Below, piece by piece: positions 16,030 through 25,265 of a DNA stretch of 64,000 nt. Position 1 is the stretch's first letter, and every line of letters starts with the position of its first letter. The position numbers and the translations under genes were made by a program. Location: contig NZ_QGDD01000005.1 of NCBI RefSeq assembly GCF_003160695.1, forward strand, positions 124,001-188,000, given 5' to 3'. Origin of the DNA: Nocardioides silvaticus. GTDB taxonomy: Bacteria; Actinomycetota; Actinomycetes; Propionibacteriales; Nocardioidaceae. Below the pieces are notes generated by a model, which was not told where the DNA came from, ran no database searches, and worked only from the letters and a program-made list of their open reading frames with translations.

Positions 16030-16776
16030 GTGATCGCGATCGACCTCAGCGGGTCGACGGCGCTGGTGACCGGTGCCGGCGGCGGTATCGGCGAGGCCGT
16101 CGCCGAGCGGTTCCTCGACGCCGGCGCCACCGTCGTGGCCCACGGGCGCACCCTGACGCCCTCGTTGGCGGCGCTCGGCGAGCGGTCCGGGACCCACCTG
16201 GCGGTCGGAGACCTCGAGGATGCGGCGTTCGTGCAGAACCTGTTCGCACAGTCCGCGCCGTACGGGCCGATCGACGTCCTGGTCAACAACGCCGGCTCGT
16301 ACCCGAGCCGGCCGCTGCTGGAGACCGGCGACGAGGAGGTCGAGCGCGTCGTCCGCGGCAATCTCGGGATCACGTTCAGCTGCCTGCGCGAGGCCGGCCG
16401 TTCCATGCGCGGCCGGGGGCGCGGCGTCGTCGTGAACATCGGGTCGCTCAACGCCTCCCGCCCCGGCCACGAGCAGGCCGTCTACGACAGCGCGAAGGCC
16501 GGCATCCTGGCGCTGACCAGGGCCGCCGCCGTCGAGCTGGCGCCGTACGGCGTCCGGGTCAATGCCGTCTCCCCGGGCCTCGTCGACCGGCCAGGCCTCG
16601 GTAGCGCCTGGCCGGAAGGCGTCGCCGGCTGGCTGGCCCGCAGCCCGAGCAGGCGGCTCGGGCGACCGCGCGACGTCGCCGACGCGTGCCTGTTCCTGGC
16701 CTCACCCCTCGCGACGTGGATCACCGGCCAGGAGCTCGTCGTCGACGGCGGGATCTCGGCGGCTTCCGACTACTGA
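16030..16776 (+). CDS. Short-chain dehydrogenase/reductase
   Basis: A 248-residue classical SDR, NAD(P)-dependent oxidoreductase of unknown substrate. The nucleotide motif is TGAGGGIGEAVAERF (residues 14-28), followed by NNAG, and the catalytic set Ser-Tyr-Lys appears as NIGSLNAS and YDSAKAG. The end WITGQELVVDGGIS is typical for the family. The GTG start at 16030 lies two bases after the preceding stop, which suggests coupling. Confidence 0.93.
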   Translation: MIAIDLSGSTALVTGAGGGIGEAVAERFLDAGATVVAHGRTLTPSLAALGERSGTHLAVGDLEDAAFVQNLFAQSAPYGPIDVLVNNAGSYPSRPLLETGDEEVERVVRGNLGITFSCLREAGRSMRGRGRGVVVNIGSLNASRPGHEQAVYDSAKAGILALTRAAAVELAPYGVRVNAVSPGLVDRPGLGSAWPEGVAGWLARSPSRRLGRPRDVADACLFLASPLATWITGQELVVDGGISAASDY

Positions 16777-16802
16777 GCGGGGCGGTCCCGCGATCGGTCC
16801 TC

Positions 16803-17462
16803 TCAGATCGCGCGGGTGACGGTGATGGTGACGTTGGTGCAGCCGGCTGCGAGGTTCTGCAGCGCGGTCTTCTCGGCGCTGTTGACCGAGAGCCGCCAGC
16901 GGATCTTCACCGCCACCCACTCCCGCAGGTAGCGGCACTTGTCGTGCGTCGGCAACCACTGCGCCACGTCCTGGTCGCCCTTGGCCTGGTTGACCGAGTC
17001 GGTGACGCCGACGAGGGTGCGGTGGTCGCCGAGGTCGTTGGCATAGGCCTCGCGCTGGCCGGCGGTCCAGCTGCGTGCGCCGGAGTCCCAGGCCTCGGCG
17101 AGCGGCACCATGTGGTCGATGTCGATCCGGCCGGCGTCGGTCCAGGAGACGCGGTCGTAGTACGAGAACCAGCGTCCGCCGGCCAGGTTGCTGCACGTCA
17201 CCGAGGTCTCCGACTCGACGTCCAGGACCTCGAACCGGGTGCTGCAACCGTCACCGTCGGCGTCGACCCAGTGCTTGAACTTGCTGCGCTCGTAGCCCGT
17301 GCGCACCTCCGCTGCGACCGTCAGGCTGCCGATCGCGGTGGTGAGCGGGGCGGAGTAGGTCTCCCCCGCCGCGTGGGCGGACGGTGCGGGTCCGGCGGCG
17401 ACGAGGAGGGTGGCGGCGACCGCGGACACCGCGGCCATGATCGAGGGGACGAGCTTCTTCAT
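16803..17462 (-). CDS. Secreted HNH endonuclease-family protein (DUF1524)
   Basis: A 219-residue exported protein. Residues 1-33 form a signal peptide (MKKLVPSIMAAVSAVAATLLVAAGPAPSAHA). The mature part has the DUF1524 layout: GRIDIDHMVPLAEAWDSGARSW (DHxVPL motif), RxxxANDLGDHRTLVGV, NQAKGDQDVAQWLP, CRYLREWVAVKIRWRL, where His, Asn and Asp make the HNH nuclease centre. Four or more Cys suggest disulfides, consistent with an extracellular nuclease used for nutrition or competition. GGAGG is found ahead of ATG 17462. Confidence 0.9.
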   Translation of the reverse strand: MKKLVPSIMAAVSAVAATLLVAAGPAPSAHAAGETYSAPLTTAIGSLTVAAEVRTGYERSKFKHWVDADGDGCSTRFEVLDVESETSVTCSNLAGGRWFSYYDRVSWTDAGRIDIDHMVPLAEAWDSGARSWTAGQREAYANDLGDHRTLVGVTDSVNQAKGDQDVAQWLPTHDKCRYLREWVAVKIRWRLSVNSAEKTALQNLAAGCTNVTITVTRAI

Positions 17463-17525
17463 GTGAGCCTCCGAGTGGTGTCCTGACGTGACACTGACAC
17501 TCCGGGGGCCCGGTTTGATACAGGA

Positions 17526-18983
17526 TCAGCCGCGCGCCGCCCACCAGTCGCGGAGAGCGGCCTTCGCGTCGTCCTCGCTCATCGGCCCGTTGTCGAGCCG
17601 CAGCTCGAGCAGGAACTTGTAGGCCTCGCCCACCTCGCGACCCGGCGGGATCCCGAGGATCTCCATGATCTGGTTGCCGTCGAGGTCGGGCCGGATGGCG
17701 GCCAGCTCCTCCTCCTCCGACAGCCGGGCGATGCGGGCCTCCAGGTCGTCGTAGGTACGACGCAGCCGGTCGGCCTTGCGCTGGTTGCGGGTCGTGCAGT
17801 CGGCGCGGGTCAGCACGTGCAGCCGGGTCAGCTGGTCGCCGGCGTCGCGCACGTAGCGTCGGACGGCCGAGTCGGTCCACTCCCCCGACCCGTAGCCGTG
17901 GAACCGCAGGTGCAGCTCGACGAGGTGGCAGACCGCGTCGGTCTCGTCGCCGGAGAACCGCAGCGCCTGCATCCGCTTGCGGGTGATCTTGGCGCCGACG
18001 ACGTCGTGGTGGTGGAAGGTGACGGTGCCGTCGTCGAGGAACCGCCGGGTCTTCGGCTTGCCGACGTCGTGCATGAGCGCGGCGAACCGCGAGACGAAGT
18101 CGGGCCCGCCGCCGAGCCGGTCCTCGAGGTCGATCGCCTGCTCGAGCACGGTCAGCGTGTGCTCGTAGACGTCCTTGTGCCGGTGGTGCTCGTCGCGCTC
18201 GAGCTTGAGCCGCGGCAGCTCGGGCAGCACGTGGTCGGCGAGGCCGGTGTCGACGAGCAGGGTCAGGCCGAGGCGGGGGTACGGCGCGCAGATCAGCTTC
18301 ACCAGCTCGTCGCGCACCCGCTCGGCCGACACGATCTCGATCCGTTCGGCCATCTCCGTCATCGCCGCCACGACCGCGTCGTCCACCGTGAAACCGAGCT
18401 GGGCGGCGAACCGCGCGGCCCGCATCATCCGGAGCGGGTCGTCGGAGAAGGAGTCCTCAGGACGGCCCGGCGTGCGGAGCACCCGGTTGGCCAGGTCGAC
18501 CACGCCGCCGTACGGGTCCTCGATCTGCTGGCCGGGCAGTCGCACCGCCATCGCGTTGACGGAGAAGTCGCGCCGACCCAGGTCACCGGCCAGCGTGTCG
18601 CCGTACTGCACCTCGGGCTTGCGCGAGCCCGGGTCGTAGGCCTCGGAGCGGTACGTCGTCACCTCGACCACCCAGTCGCCCTTGCGACAGCCGATCGTGC
18701 CGAAGTCGCGCCCCAAGTCCCACCACGCGTCGCCCCACTTCTTGAGGATCCGCTCGGTGTCCGACGGGCGCGCGGAGGTGGTGAGGTCGAGGTCGTTGGA
18801 GTGCCGGCCGAGCATCGCGTCCCGCACCGGCCCCCCGACCAGCGCCAGCTCGTGCCCCGCGGCCGCGAACAGCTCCCCGAGCTCCCCGATCACCGGCCCG
18901 ATCCGCTCCAGCTCCGCCGCCACCGCCCGCTGCACGTCGACCAGCCGGATCGGCTCCGACGTCGGATCACGGGGCTCGGACAC
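17526..18983 (-). CDS. cca: CCA tRNA nucleotidyltransferase
   Basis: Adds or repairs the 3' CCA end of tRNAs. The 485 residues comprise a class II nucleotidyltransferase head (ALVGGPVRDAMLGRHSNDLDLTTSARP, with the two metal-binding Asp in DLD), a conserved RRDFSVNAMA and EDPYGGVVDLANRVLRTPG, arm domains with DDPLRMMRAARFAAQLGF, and an HD domain (AALMHDVGKPKTR). This matches the mycobacterial PcnA-type enzyme in the same position beside the murJ cluster. The start is uncertain: GTG 18983 (VSEPRDP) or ATG 19022 thirteen codons upstream. Confidence 0.95.
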   Translation of the reverse strand: MSEPRDPTSEPIRLVDVQRAVAAELERIGPVIGELGELFAAAGHELALVGGPVRDAMLGRHSNDLDLTTSARPSDTERILKKWGDAWWDLGRDFGTIGCRKGDWVVEVTTYRSEAYDPGSRKPEVQYGDTLAGDLGRRDFSVNAMAVRLPGQQIEDPYGGVVDLANRVLRTPGRPEDSFSDDPLRMMRAARFAAQLGFTVDDAVVAAMTEMAERIEIVSAERVRDELVKLICAPYPRLGLTLLVDTGLADHVLPELPRLKLERDEHHRHKDVYEHTLTVLEQAIDLEDRLGGGPDFVSRFAALMHDVGKPKTRRFLDDGTVTFHHHDVVGAKITRKRMQALRFSGDETDAVCHLVELHLRFHGYGSGEWTDSAVRRYVRDAGDQLTRLHVLTRADCTTRNQRKADRLRRTYDDLEARIARLSEEEELAAIRPDLDGNQIMEILGIPPGREVGEAYKFLLELRLDNGPMSEDDAKAALRDWWAARG

Positions 18984-19097
18984 GGGCGGGAGTCTACGGA
19001 GCGCGGTTGGTTCCGCCCTCATCGGTTGTCGAGGAGGGAGGGATCGACGCGGCTGCCGGGTCCTCTCGGCGGGGAGCGCGCCGACTAGTCTCGGGGC

Positions 19098-21428
19098 GTG
19101 GTCCTCCGCCCCCTGTCGCTGCGTGCTGCCGTGGGCGTGGTGACGACAGCGCTGGTCGGGCTGGCCGGGGCGGTGGGGCCGGTGGGGCTGATGAGCGTCC
19201 CGGCAGCGGCAGAGCCGCAGCCGGTGGACGTGGCGGCCGACACCGTGCCGCCGTCGTACGACGCGCCGCTGCTGGTCACGATCGACCAGCTGACGCCGGG
19301 CGAGGTGCCCGAGCGCGGGCGGGTGAGCATCTCGGGCACGGTCGCCAACCGCGACGTCGAGACGTGGAGCGGGATCCGGCTCTACCCGTTCATCAACGCG
19401 GGGACCGACTGCGACGCGGTCGGGTGCCCGCCCCCCATCACGTCGACCGCCGGGCTGGTCGAGGCCGCGGAGTCCGACCCGACGACCGTCGTGGGCGCCC
19501 GGATCCCCGAGGTGAGCTACCTGGTCGAGGAGCTCGCTCCCGGCGAGGAGCTGCCGTTCTCGATCCAGGTGCCGCGCCGGCTGCTGCCGGTGACGACGCC
19601 CGGCGTCTACTGGTTCGGCGTGCACGCGCTCGGCGCGAGCGAGTCGACCCCCGACGACAACGTCGCCGACGGCCGGGCGCGGACCTTCCTCCCCTTCGTC
19701 CCCCGCGGCCGCGACGACGTGCGCGGCCAGGTGGACACCGCGATCGTGGTGCCGCTGCGCTACCGGGTCCGCTACCAGCAGAACGGGCGGCTCGCGAAGA
19801 CGGACGCCTGGGAGGAGGCGTTCACGACGGCCGGCGAGCTCGGCGGACCGCTCCTGTTCGGCGCGGCGGCCGTCGGCAAGCCGGTGACGTGGCTGCTCGA
19901 CCCCGCGATCCCCGACGCGGTCCGCCGGCTCCGACGCGGCAACCCGCCGCGCGACCTGGGGCCGGCCGTCGTCGACGGCCCCGAGGACGGGGAGGCCACC
20001 CCTTCCGAGGAGACGACCGAGGAGCCGGACGCCGAGGACACCGAGGAGCCCCAGGGCCCGCTCGCGACCGCGGCCGGCGACTGGCTCGGCGCCCTCGAGG
20101 TCCAGCTGCGCGGGGAGGAGGTGCTGTCGCTGCCGTACGGCGACCTCGACATGTCCGCTGCCCCCGAGCGGATGCCGGAGCTCTACCCGCTCTCCCGCGC
20201 CCGGGTCAGCGACGTGCTCTCCTCCTGGGAGACGCCGACCACCCCGGTCGTCGCCTCTCCCGGCGGCTACCTCGACCCGTCGGTCATGGACGACATCGTC
20301 GACGACAGCACCCTGCTCGTCACCGACCGGATGTTCGGGCCCGAGAGCTTCCGCAACGGTCCTCCCGTCGTCGGTGAGTACGGCGACCACACCGTCGCGC
20401 CCACGTCGTACGGCGCCGCGACCGGCGGGCCGGGACCGGAGCCCCGGCTCGGGCCGGTCGCCTTCCGCCAGCGGGTCCTCGCCGAGGCGGCGGTGCGGCT
20501 GGTGGCGCCGGGCCGCCGGCACCCGCTGATCGTCGTCGTGCCGCGCCGGGTGGACAGCGCCGCGGGCGCGTCGTTCTGGAGCGGGCTCGACGCGGCTTGG
20601 CTCAACCTGACGACGGTCGCCGACGCCACCGACCGCACGCCGACCCCGGTCGAGCCGGACAGCCTGACCTACCCCGTCGACCAGGAGACCGTCGAGCTCG
20701 CGGCGTCCGTCTTCTCCGAGGCCCAGCAGCTGATCGCCTCCGGCACCACCCTGCAGAACCTGCTGCCCGACGCCGAGACGACCGCCGCCGACGTGCGGGA
20801 CGAGGCGCTGACCGGCGCGTCGTACCACTTCCGCACCTCCCCGGACCGCGCGGAGGCCCGGCTCGCCCGCTCGCGGCGCTGGATCGACCGTCGGCTCGGC
20901 AAGATCGGCGTCGACGGACCGCCGGCCGTCACGCTGTCGAGCGCCAACGGCACCTTCGCGGTGACCATCAACAACGACCTCCAACGCAACGTGACCGTGC
21001 GGCTGGTCGCCGAGAGCGTCGACGACGAGGTGACCGTCGACGTCGGCGAGCCGATCGTGCTCGCCGCCGAGAGCCGGACGACCATCCAGCTCGACGCCCA
21101 CTCCCGCGGCACCGGCGTCCACAACGTCACGCTCTCGGTCACCGATGTCGACGGGACCCCGCTCGGGTCGTCGGTCGAGGTGCCGATCCGGTCGGGCCAG
21201 GTCAGCGAGGTGATCTGGGTGATCATCGGCTCCGGCGTCGCCATCCTGTTCGTGGCGATCGGGCTGCGGCTGGTCCGGCGGATCCGGGGCCGGGGGGTCT
21301 CGACAAGCTCGACCACCGGGTCCGGCTCGACCACCGGGTCCGGCTCGACCACCGGGTCCGGCCCGACCACCGGGTCCGGCCCGACCACCGGGTCCGGCTC
21401 GACCACCGGGTCCGGGGCGTCGGCATGA
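19098..21428 (+). CDS. DUF6049-family cell-envelope protein
   Basis: A 776-residue protein typically located just before murJ in actinobacteria (Rv3909-like position). It has an N-terminal signal peptide (about 1-38), a large extracytoplasmic region, one membrane span near the C-terminus (VIWVIIGSGVAILFVAIGLRLV, about 705-726), and a short cytoplasmic tail. Function is unknown; position suggests a role with the lipid II flippase. The last 40 residues are a GSTTGSG run encoded by an 18-bp tandem array that begins with a dispersed repeat (VSTSST). Start GTG 19098. The stop overlaps murJ by ATGA. Confidence 0.88.
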   Translation: MVLRPLSLRAAVGVVTTALVGLAGAVGPVGLMSVPAAAEPQPVDVAADTVPPSYDAPLLVTIDQLTPGEVPERGRVSISGTVANRDVETWSGIRLYPFINAGTDCDAVGCPPPITSTAGLVEAAESDPTTVVGARIPEVSYLVEELAPGEELPFSIQVPRRLLPVTTPGVYWFGVHALGASESTPDDNVADGRARTFLPFVPRGRDDVRGQVDTAIVVPLRYRVRYQQNGRLAKTDAWEEAFTTAGELGGPLLFGAAAVGKPVTWLLDPAIPDAVRRLRRGNPPRDLGPAVVDGPEDGEATPSEETTEEPDAEDTEEPQGPLATAAGDWLGALEVQLRGEEVLSLPYGDLDMSAAPERMPELYPLSRARVSDVLSSWETPTTPVVASPGGYLDPSVMDDIVDDSTLLVTDRMFGPESFRNGPPVVGEYGDHTVAPTSYGAATGGPGPEPRLGPVAFRQRVLAEAAVRLVAPGRRHPLIVVVPRRVDSAAGASFWSGLDAAWLNLTTVADATDRTPTPVEPDSLTYPVDQETVELAASVFSEAQQLIASGTTLQNLLPDAETTAADVRDEALTGASYHFRTSPDRAEARLARSRRWIDRRLGKIGVDGPPAVTLSSANGTFAVTINNDLQRNVTVRLVAESVDDEVTVDVGEPIVLAAESRTTIQLDAHSRGTGVHNVTLSVTDVDGTPLGSSVEVPIRSGQVSEVIWVIIGSGVAILFVAIGLRLVRRIRGRGVSTSSTTGSGSTTGSGSTTGSGPTTGSGPTTGSGSTTGSGASA
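21297..21407. repeat. Dispersed repeat plus 18-bp tandem array at the end of the DUF6049 gene
   Basis: GTCTCGACAAGCTCGACCAC at 21297 is followed from 21318 by five copies of an 18-bp unit GGGTCCGGCTCGACCACC (two with CC for CT). The unit repeats the end of the dispersed element, as if the element had been inserted and its end amplified, in frame, to extend the protein tail. Confidence 0.85.
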
Positions 21429-23098
21429 GCGAGCTGCCCGACGCGGGCACCGAGCAGCGCGGCATCCTCGCCAACAGCGCGGTGATGGCGGCGGGCACCG
21501 TCGTCTCCCGGTTCAGCGGCCTGATCCGCTCGATCCTGCTGGCGGCGGCGCTCGGCGTCGGGCTGCACGCGGACCTGTTCACGATCGCGAACACCGTCCC
21601 CAACATGCTCTACATCCTGCTGGCGGGCGGTGTCTTCAACGCCGTGCTGGTGCCCCAGCTGGTGCGGTCGATGAAGAACGACAGCGACGGCGGCGCGGCG
21701 TACGTCGACCGCATCGTCACCCTCGCCGTCCTCTTCCTCGGCGCCGTGACCGTCGTGCTGGTGCTCGCGGCGCCGTGGGTGATGGACCTGCTCCTCGACA
21801 GCGAGTACGGCGACCCGGCGCTGGCCGCGGAGCGCCAGTCGGCCATCGACTTCGCCCGCTACTGCCTGCCGCAGGTCTTCTTCTACGGCATGTTCGTGCT
21901 GGTCGGACAGGTCCTCAACGCCCGCGGCCGCTTCGGACCGATGATGTGGGCGCCGATCGCCAACAACGTGATCGCGGTCGGCGTGCTCGTCGTCTACCTG
22001 GTGTGGTTCGGGCCGGCCACGGAGGCCGAGCAGCACAGCGCGTTCACCACCGCGCAGGAGGCGTGGCTCGGCATCGGCTCGACGGTCGGCATCCTGGCCC
22101 AGTTCGCGATCCTCGTGCCCTACCTGCGCGCGGCGGGCGTGCGGATCCGGCCGCGCTTCGACTTCAAGGGCACCGGTCTCGGCCACACCCTCCGGCTCGC
22201 GGTGTGGACGGTGCTGTTCGTGGTCGTCAACCAGGCCGCCTACGTCGTCGTGGTGCGGCTTGCCTCCGGCGGCACCGCGGCATCCGACGAGGGCACCGGC
22301 ATCACGATCTACTCCTCCGCCCTGCTCGTCGCGATGGTGCCGCACTCGGTGATCACGGTGTCGCTGGCGACCGCGATCCTGCCGCGGCTGTCGTCCCACG
22401 CCGCCGCCCAGGACGACGCGGCACTGTCCCGCACCCTGGTGAGCACCATCCGCACGGCGCTCGTCGTCGCCGTACCCGTCGCCGCGCTGATGCCCCTCAT
22501 CGCGCTGCCCGTCGCGCAGACGCTGTTCGGGCACGGCGCCGCGGCCGCGGACTACGTCAACTACGAGGAGTCGCTCGCGCTGTTCGGCGTCGGCATCGTC
22601 TTCTTCACGTTGCACTACCTGATCCTGCGCGGCTTCTACGCGCTCGAGCTCAACCGCACCGTCTTCCTCATCCAGTGCGTGATCGCAGCGGTCAACATCA
22701 CCGCCGCCACCGTGCTCGTGGCCCGCACCGATCCCGACCACACGGCTGCGATGCTGGTGGTCGCCTACACGGCGGCTTACGGCGTCGGCTCGCTGGTCTC
22801 GTTCTCGATCCTCGCCCGCCGGCTGGGCGGCCTCGACGTGGGGCCGTTCCTCGGCTTCCTCGCCCGGCTGGTCGTCGCCGCGGCCGCTGGCGCCGCGGCC
22901 GCGTGGCTGGTCGACCTCGGGCTCGACGACCTGCTCGACCAGACGCCCGGGGCGGGCCGCTGGTGGTGGTCGGCGGTCGAGGTCGCCGTGCTCGGACTGG
23001 TCGCCGCGACGGTCGTCGTGCTGCTGGCGCGGGCGCTTCGGCTGCGCGAGGTCACCACCGTGATCGACACCGTCTCGGCACGACTGCGGCGCGGCTGA
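21425..23098 (+). CDS. murJ: Lipid II flippase MurJ
   Basis: Moves lipid II across the cytoplasmic membrane for peptidoglycan synthesis. The 557 residues hold about 14 transmembrane segments of the MOP/MVF superfamily: AVMAAGTVVSRFSGLIRSILLAAALG at the start, NTVPNMLYILLAGGVFNAVLVPQLVR, and PVAALMPLIALPVAQTLFGHG further on. Mycobacterial MviN is fused to a pseudokinase and a sugar-binding-like domain; here those parts are encoded by the next gene. It is coupled to the preceding gene by ATGA overlap. Confidence 0.96.
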   Translation: MSELPDAGTEQRGILANSAVMAAGTVVSRFSGLIRSILLAAALGVGLHADLFTIANTVPNMLYILLAGGVFNAVLVPQLVRSMKNDSDGGAAYVDRIVTLAVLFLGAVTVVLVLAAPWVMDLLLDSEYGDPALAAERQSAIDFARYCLPQVFFYGMFVLVGQVLNARGRFGPMMWAPIANNVIAVGVLVVYLVWFGPATEAEQHSAFTTAQEAWLGIGSTVGILAQFAILVPYLRAAGVRIRPRFDFKGTGLGHTLRLAVWTVLFVVVNQAAYVVVVRLASGGTAASDEGTGITIYSSALLVAMVPHSVITVSLATAILPRLSSHAAAQDDAALSRTLVSTIRTALVVAVPVAALMPLIALPVAQTLFGHGAAAADYVNYEESLALFGVGIVFFTLHYLILRGFYALELNRTVFLIQCVIAAVNITAATVLVARTDPDHTAAMLVVAYTAAYGVGSLVSFSILARRLGGLDVGPFLGFLARLVVAAAAGAAAAWLVDLGLDDLLDQTPGAGRWWWSAVEVAVLGLVAATVVVLLARALRLREVTTVIDTVSARLRRG

Positions 23099-23207
23099 CC
23101 CAACTCCCCGGAAACCGGCGCCGAACCGCCCTACGATGGGAGGCGCAGGCGCTCCGAACTATCGGCGCACGAGTGGTGGGACAGACCCGAACACGAAGGA
23201 CTGGGGG

Positions 23208-25265
23208 TTGACGACGTCGACTCGGCCAGGCGACGTGCTGGCCGGCCGCTATCGGTTGATCGACCTGTTGACCGAGAGCGACGGTGGGCGGTTCTGGCGT
23301 GCCCACGACAACGTCCTGGAGCGGTACGTCGCCCTCCACGTGATCCCCGACGACGACCCGCGCGCCCCGCTGCTGATGGCCGCCGCGCGCGAGTCGGCCA
23401 CCGTCCTCGACGCCCGGATCCTCCGCGTGCTCGACGCCGAGATCGTCGACGGCAAGTGCTTCGTCGTCAACGAGTGGGGCACCGGCACCTCGCTCGACAT
23501 CCTGGTGACCGCGGGGGGGCCGCTCGGACCCCGCCGGGCCGCGTGGCTGGCGGCCGAGGTCGCCGGCGCGGTCGCCACCGCCCACTCCCGCGGTGTCGCC
23601 CACGGGCGGCTCAACCCCGAGAACGTGCTCATCGACCGGCTCGGCGCGGTCCGGCTGATCGGCCTCTGCGTCGACGCAGCGCTCCACGGGCTGCCCGCGG
23701 GTCGGCTCGACCACGACCGCCAGGACCTGGCGGGACTGCTGTACTGCTCGCTGACCGCGACCTGGCCCGGCCCGTCCTCCTCGATCGTCCCGGCCGCGCC
23801 CCACGCCCACGACGAGGTGCTGGCGCCGCGGCAGGTGCGGGCCGGGGTGCCGCGGCCGCTCGACCAGCTGTGGACCGACATCACCGAGACGGCTCACCAG
23901 CAGGCGAAGCCGGGCAAGAGCGGGCGATCGAAGCAGCTGCTGCAGACCCGCCAGCTGATGCAGGTCCGACGCTGGGTCGGCGACAACGGCGCCGGCCCGA
24001 GCGAGGAGGTGACCACTGCCCAGGCCGTGCAGGATCGGCTGCTGGAGTTCCTCGGCGACACCACCGGGCTGACCGAGGCGCTCGCCGGGTCGATCCCGCC
24101 GATCAACGAGGTGCGCCCGGTCGTGCTCCCGCAGGTGCCGGAGATGACCGTGCGCGACTTCGAGCGCACCGCCGCGCCGTTCGACGACGCTCCGGCGGAC
24201 GAGCCGGAGGTGACCGAGGAAGGATCGACCGAGCTCGACGAGCTCGACGAGCTCGAGGAGCCCGACGAGCCCGACGAGCCGCCCATCCCGTCGGTGGCCG
24301 ACATCGTCGACATGCCGACCGAGGCCGGCATGCCGGTCTTCGGCGACCCGGAGGACGGCGACGAGGTGGCCTGGCTGCGCGCCCGCAGCGTGCCGCCGCC
24401 CCCGCCGCCGCCGTTCGACGAGCCACCCGAGCGTCCGCTGTTCGCGCCCGAGCCGCCCGAGGGTGCGCCCGTACGGCGACCGCGGACCGACGTGCCCGAG
24501 CCGGTCCGGCCCTCGCCGCCCGCGGCGGAGGCGTCGCTGGCGGCCGCTGGGTTCTGGCCGTGGGAGGACACCGGCGCCGGGCCCGACCTGGACCACACCG
24601 GCGAGCACACGGCCGACCAGGACGCCGTACCCGGGCGCAGCTGGCTGCGGCTCGCGATGGTGGTCGCGGCCTGCCTGGCGCTCGTGGTCGCTGTTGCCGT
24701 GGCCTTCAACCTCGGCCGCGGCCGCACCCCGCTGGGCGCCGAGCGCGACCCGACCCGGACCCCGTCGCTGACGACGCCGCCCGAGCCGACCACGAGCCCG
24801 CTGCCCGACGTGACCGTGCGCGCCTTCGACCCGCAGAGCGAGGACGGCGCCGAGAATGACGCCGACGTCCCCCTCGCCGTCGACGGCAACGCCTCGACCA
24901 GCTGGTCGACCTCGACCTACCGCGACCAGCTCGGCCCCGCCCTGCCGGCGCTCAAGGAGGGGGTCGGGGTCTACCTCGACCTCGGCGTCGTGCGGGAGGT
25001 GGCCCGGGTCGACCTCGACCTGGTCGGGACGCCCACCTCGGTGGAGCTCTACGTCACCGACGAGGTTCCCGACGCCGTGCCGACCGGTCCGCCCGCCGCC
25101 GCCGCCGAGTCCGCGGGCCCCGACCTCACCCTCGAGCCGGCCTCGGCGAAGGGCCCGGGCACGGCCGTCACCGGGCGCTACGTCGTCGTGTGGTTCACTT
25201 CGCTCCCGGTGGTCTCGGGTGGTTTCAGGGCGGGCCTGGCGGAGGTGGTCGTGCGTGGACGGTGA
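23208..25265 (+). CDS. Pseudokinase-transmembrane-discoidin-like protein, partner of MurJ
   Basis: About 685 residues. The N-terminal 250 residues resemble a Ser/Thr protein kinase (GRYRLIDLLTESDGGRFWRAHDNVLERYVALHVI) but the catalytic lysine is replaced (VALHVI) and the catalytic loop HRDLKPEN reads HGRLNPENV, lacking the Asp. It is therefore a pseudokinase, like the MviN C-terminal domain in mycobacteria. A disordered acidic and Pro-rich region follows, then one membrane span (SWLRLAMVVAACLALVVAVAVAF) and an extracytoplasmic discoidin-like domain (AVDGNASTSWSTS...GVGVYLDLG). TTG 23208 was chosen because TACGAT at 23131 looks like a -10 element; ATG 23136 would overlap it. Confidence 0.85.
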   Translation: MTTSTRPGDVLAGRYRLIDLLTESDGGRFWRAHDNVLERYVALHVIPDDDPRAPLLMAAARESATVLDARILRVLDAEIVDGKCFVVNEWGTGTSLDILVTAGGPLGPRRAAWLAAEVAGAVATAHSRGVAHGRLNPENVLIDRLGAVRLIGLCVDAALHGLPAGRLDHDRQDLAGLLYCSLTATWPGPSSSIVPAAPHAHDEVLAPRQVRAGVPRPLDQLWTDITETAHQQAKPGKSGRSKQLLQTRQLMQVRRWVGDNGAGPSEEVTTAQAVQDRLLEFLGDTTGLTEALAGSIPPINEVRPVVLPQVPEMTVRDFERTAAPFDDAPADEPEVTEEGSTELDELDELEEPDEPDEPPIPSVADIVDMPTEAGMPVFGDPEDGDEVAWLRARSVPPPPPPPFDEPPERPLFAPEPPEGAPVRRPRTDVPEPVRPSPPAAEASLAAAGFWPWEDTGAGPDLDHTGEHTADQDAVPGRSWLRLAMVVAACLALVVAVAVAFNLGRGRTPLGAERDPTRTPSLTTPPEPTTSPLPDVTVRAFDPQSEDGAENDADVPLAVDGNASTSWSTSTYRDQLGPALPALKEGVGVYLDLGVVREVARVDLDLVGTPTSVELYVTDEVPDAVPTGPPAAAAESAGPDLTLEPASAKGPGTAVTGRYVVVWFTSLPVVSGGFRAGLAEVVVRGR

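Noticed and set aside
17526..21122. A 1198-codon minus-strand reading frame
   Set aside because: Only the part up to about 18983 is the cca gene; the remainder is the antisense of the DUF6049 gene, an effect of high GC at third codon positions.
20669..22741. A 690-codon minus-strand reading frame over murJ
   Set aside because: It runs antisense to DUF6049 and murJ, is rich in Arg, Asp and His repeats and has no recognisable domain.
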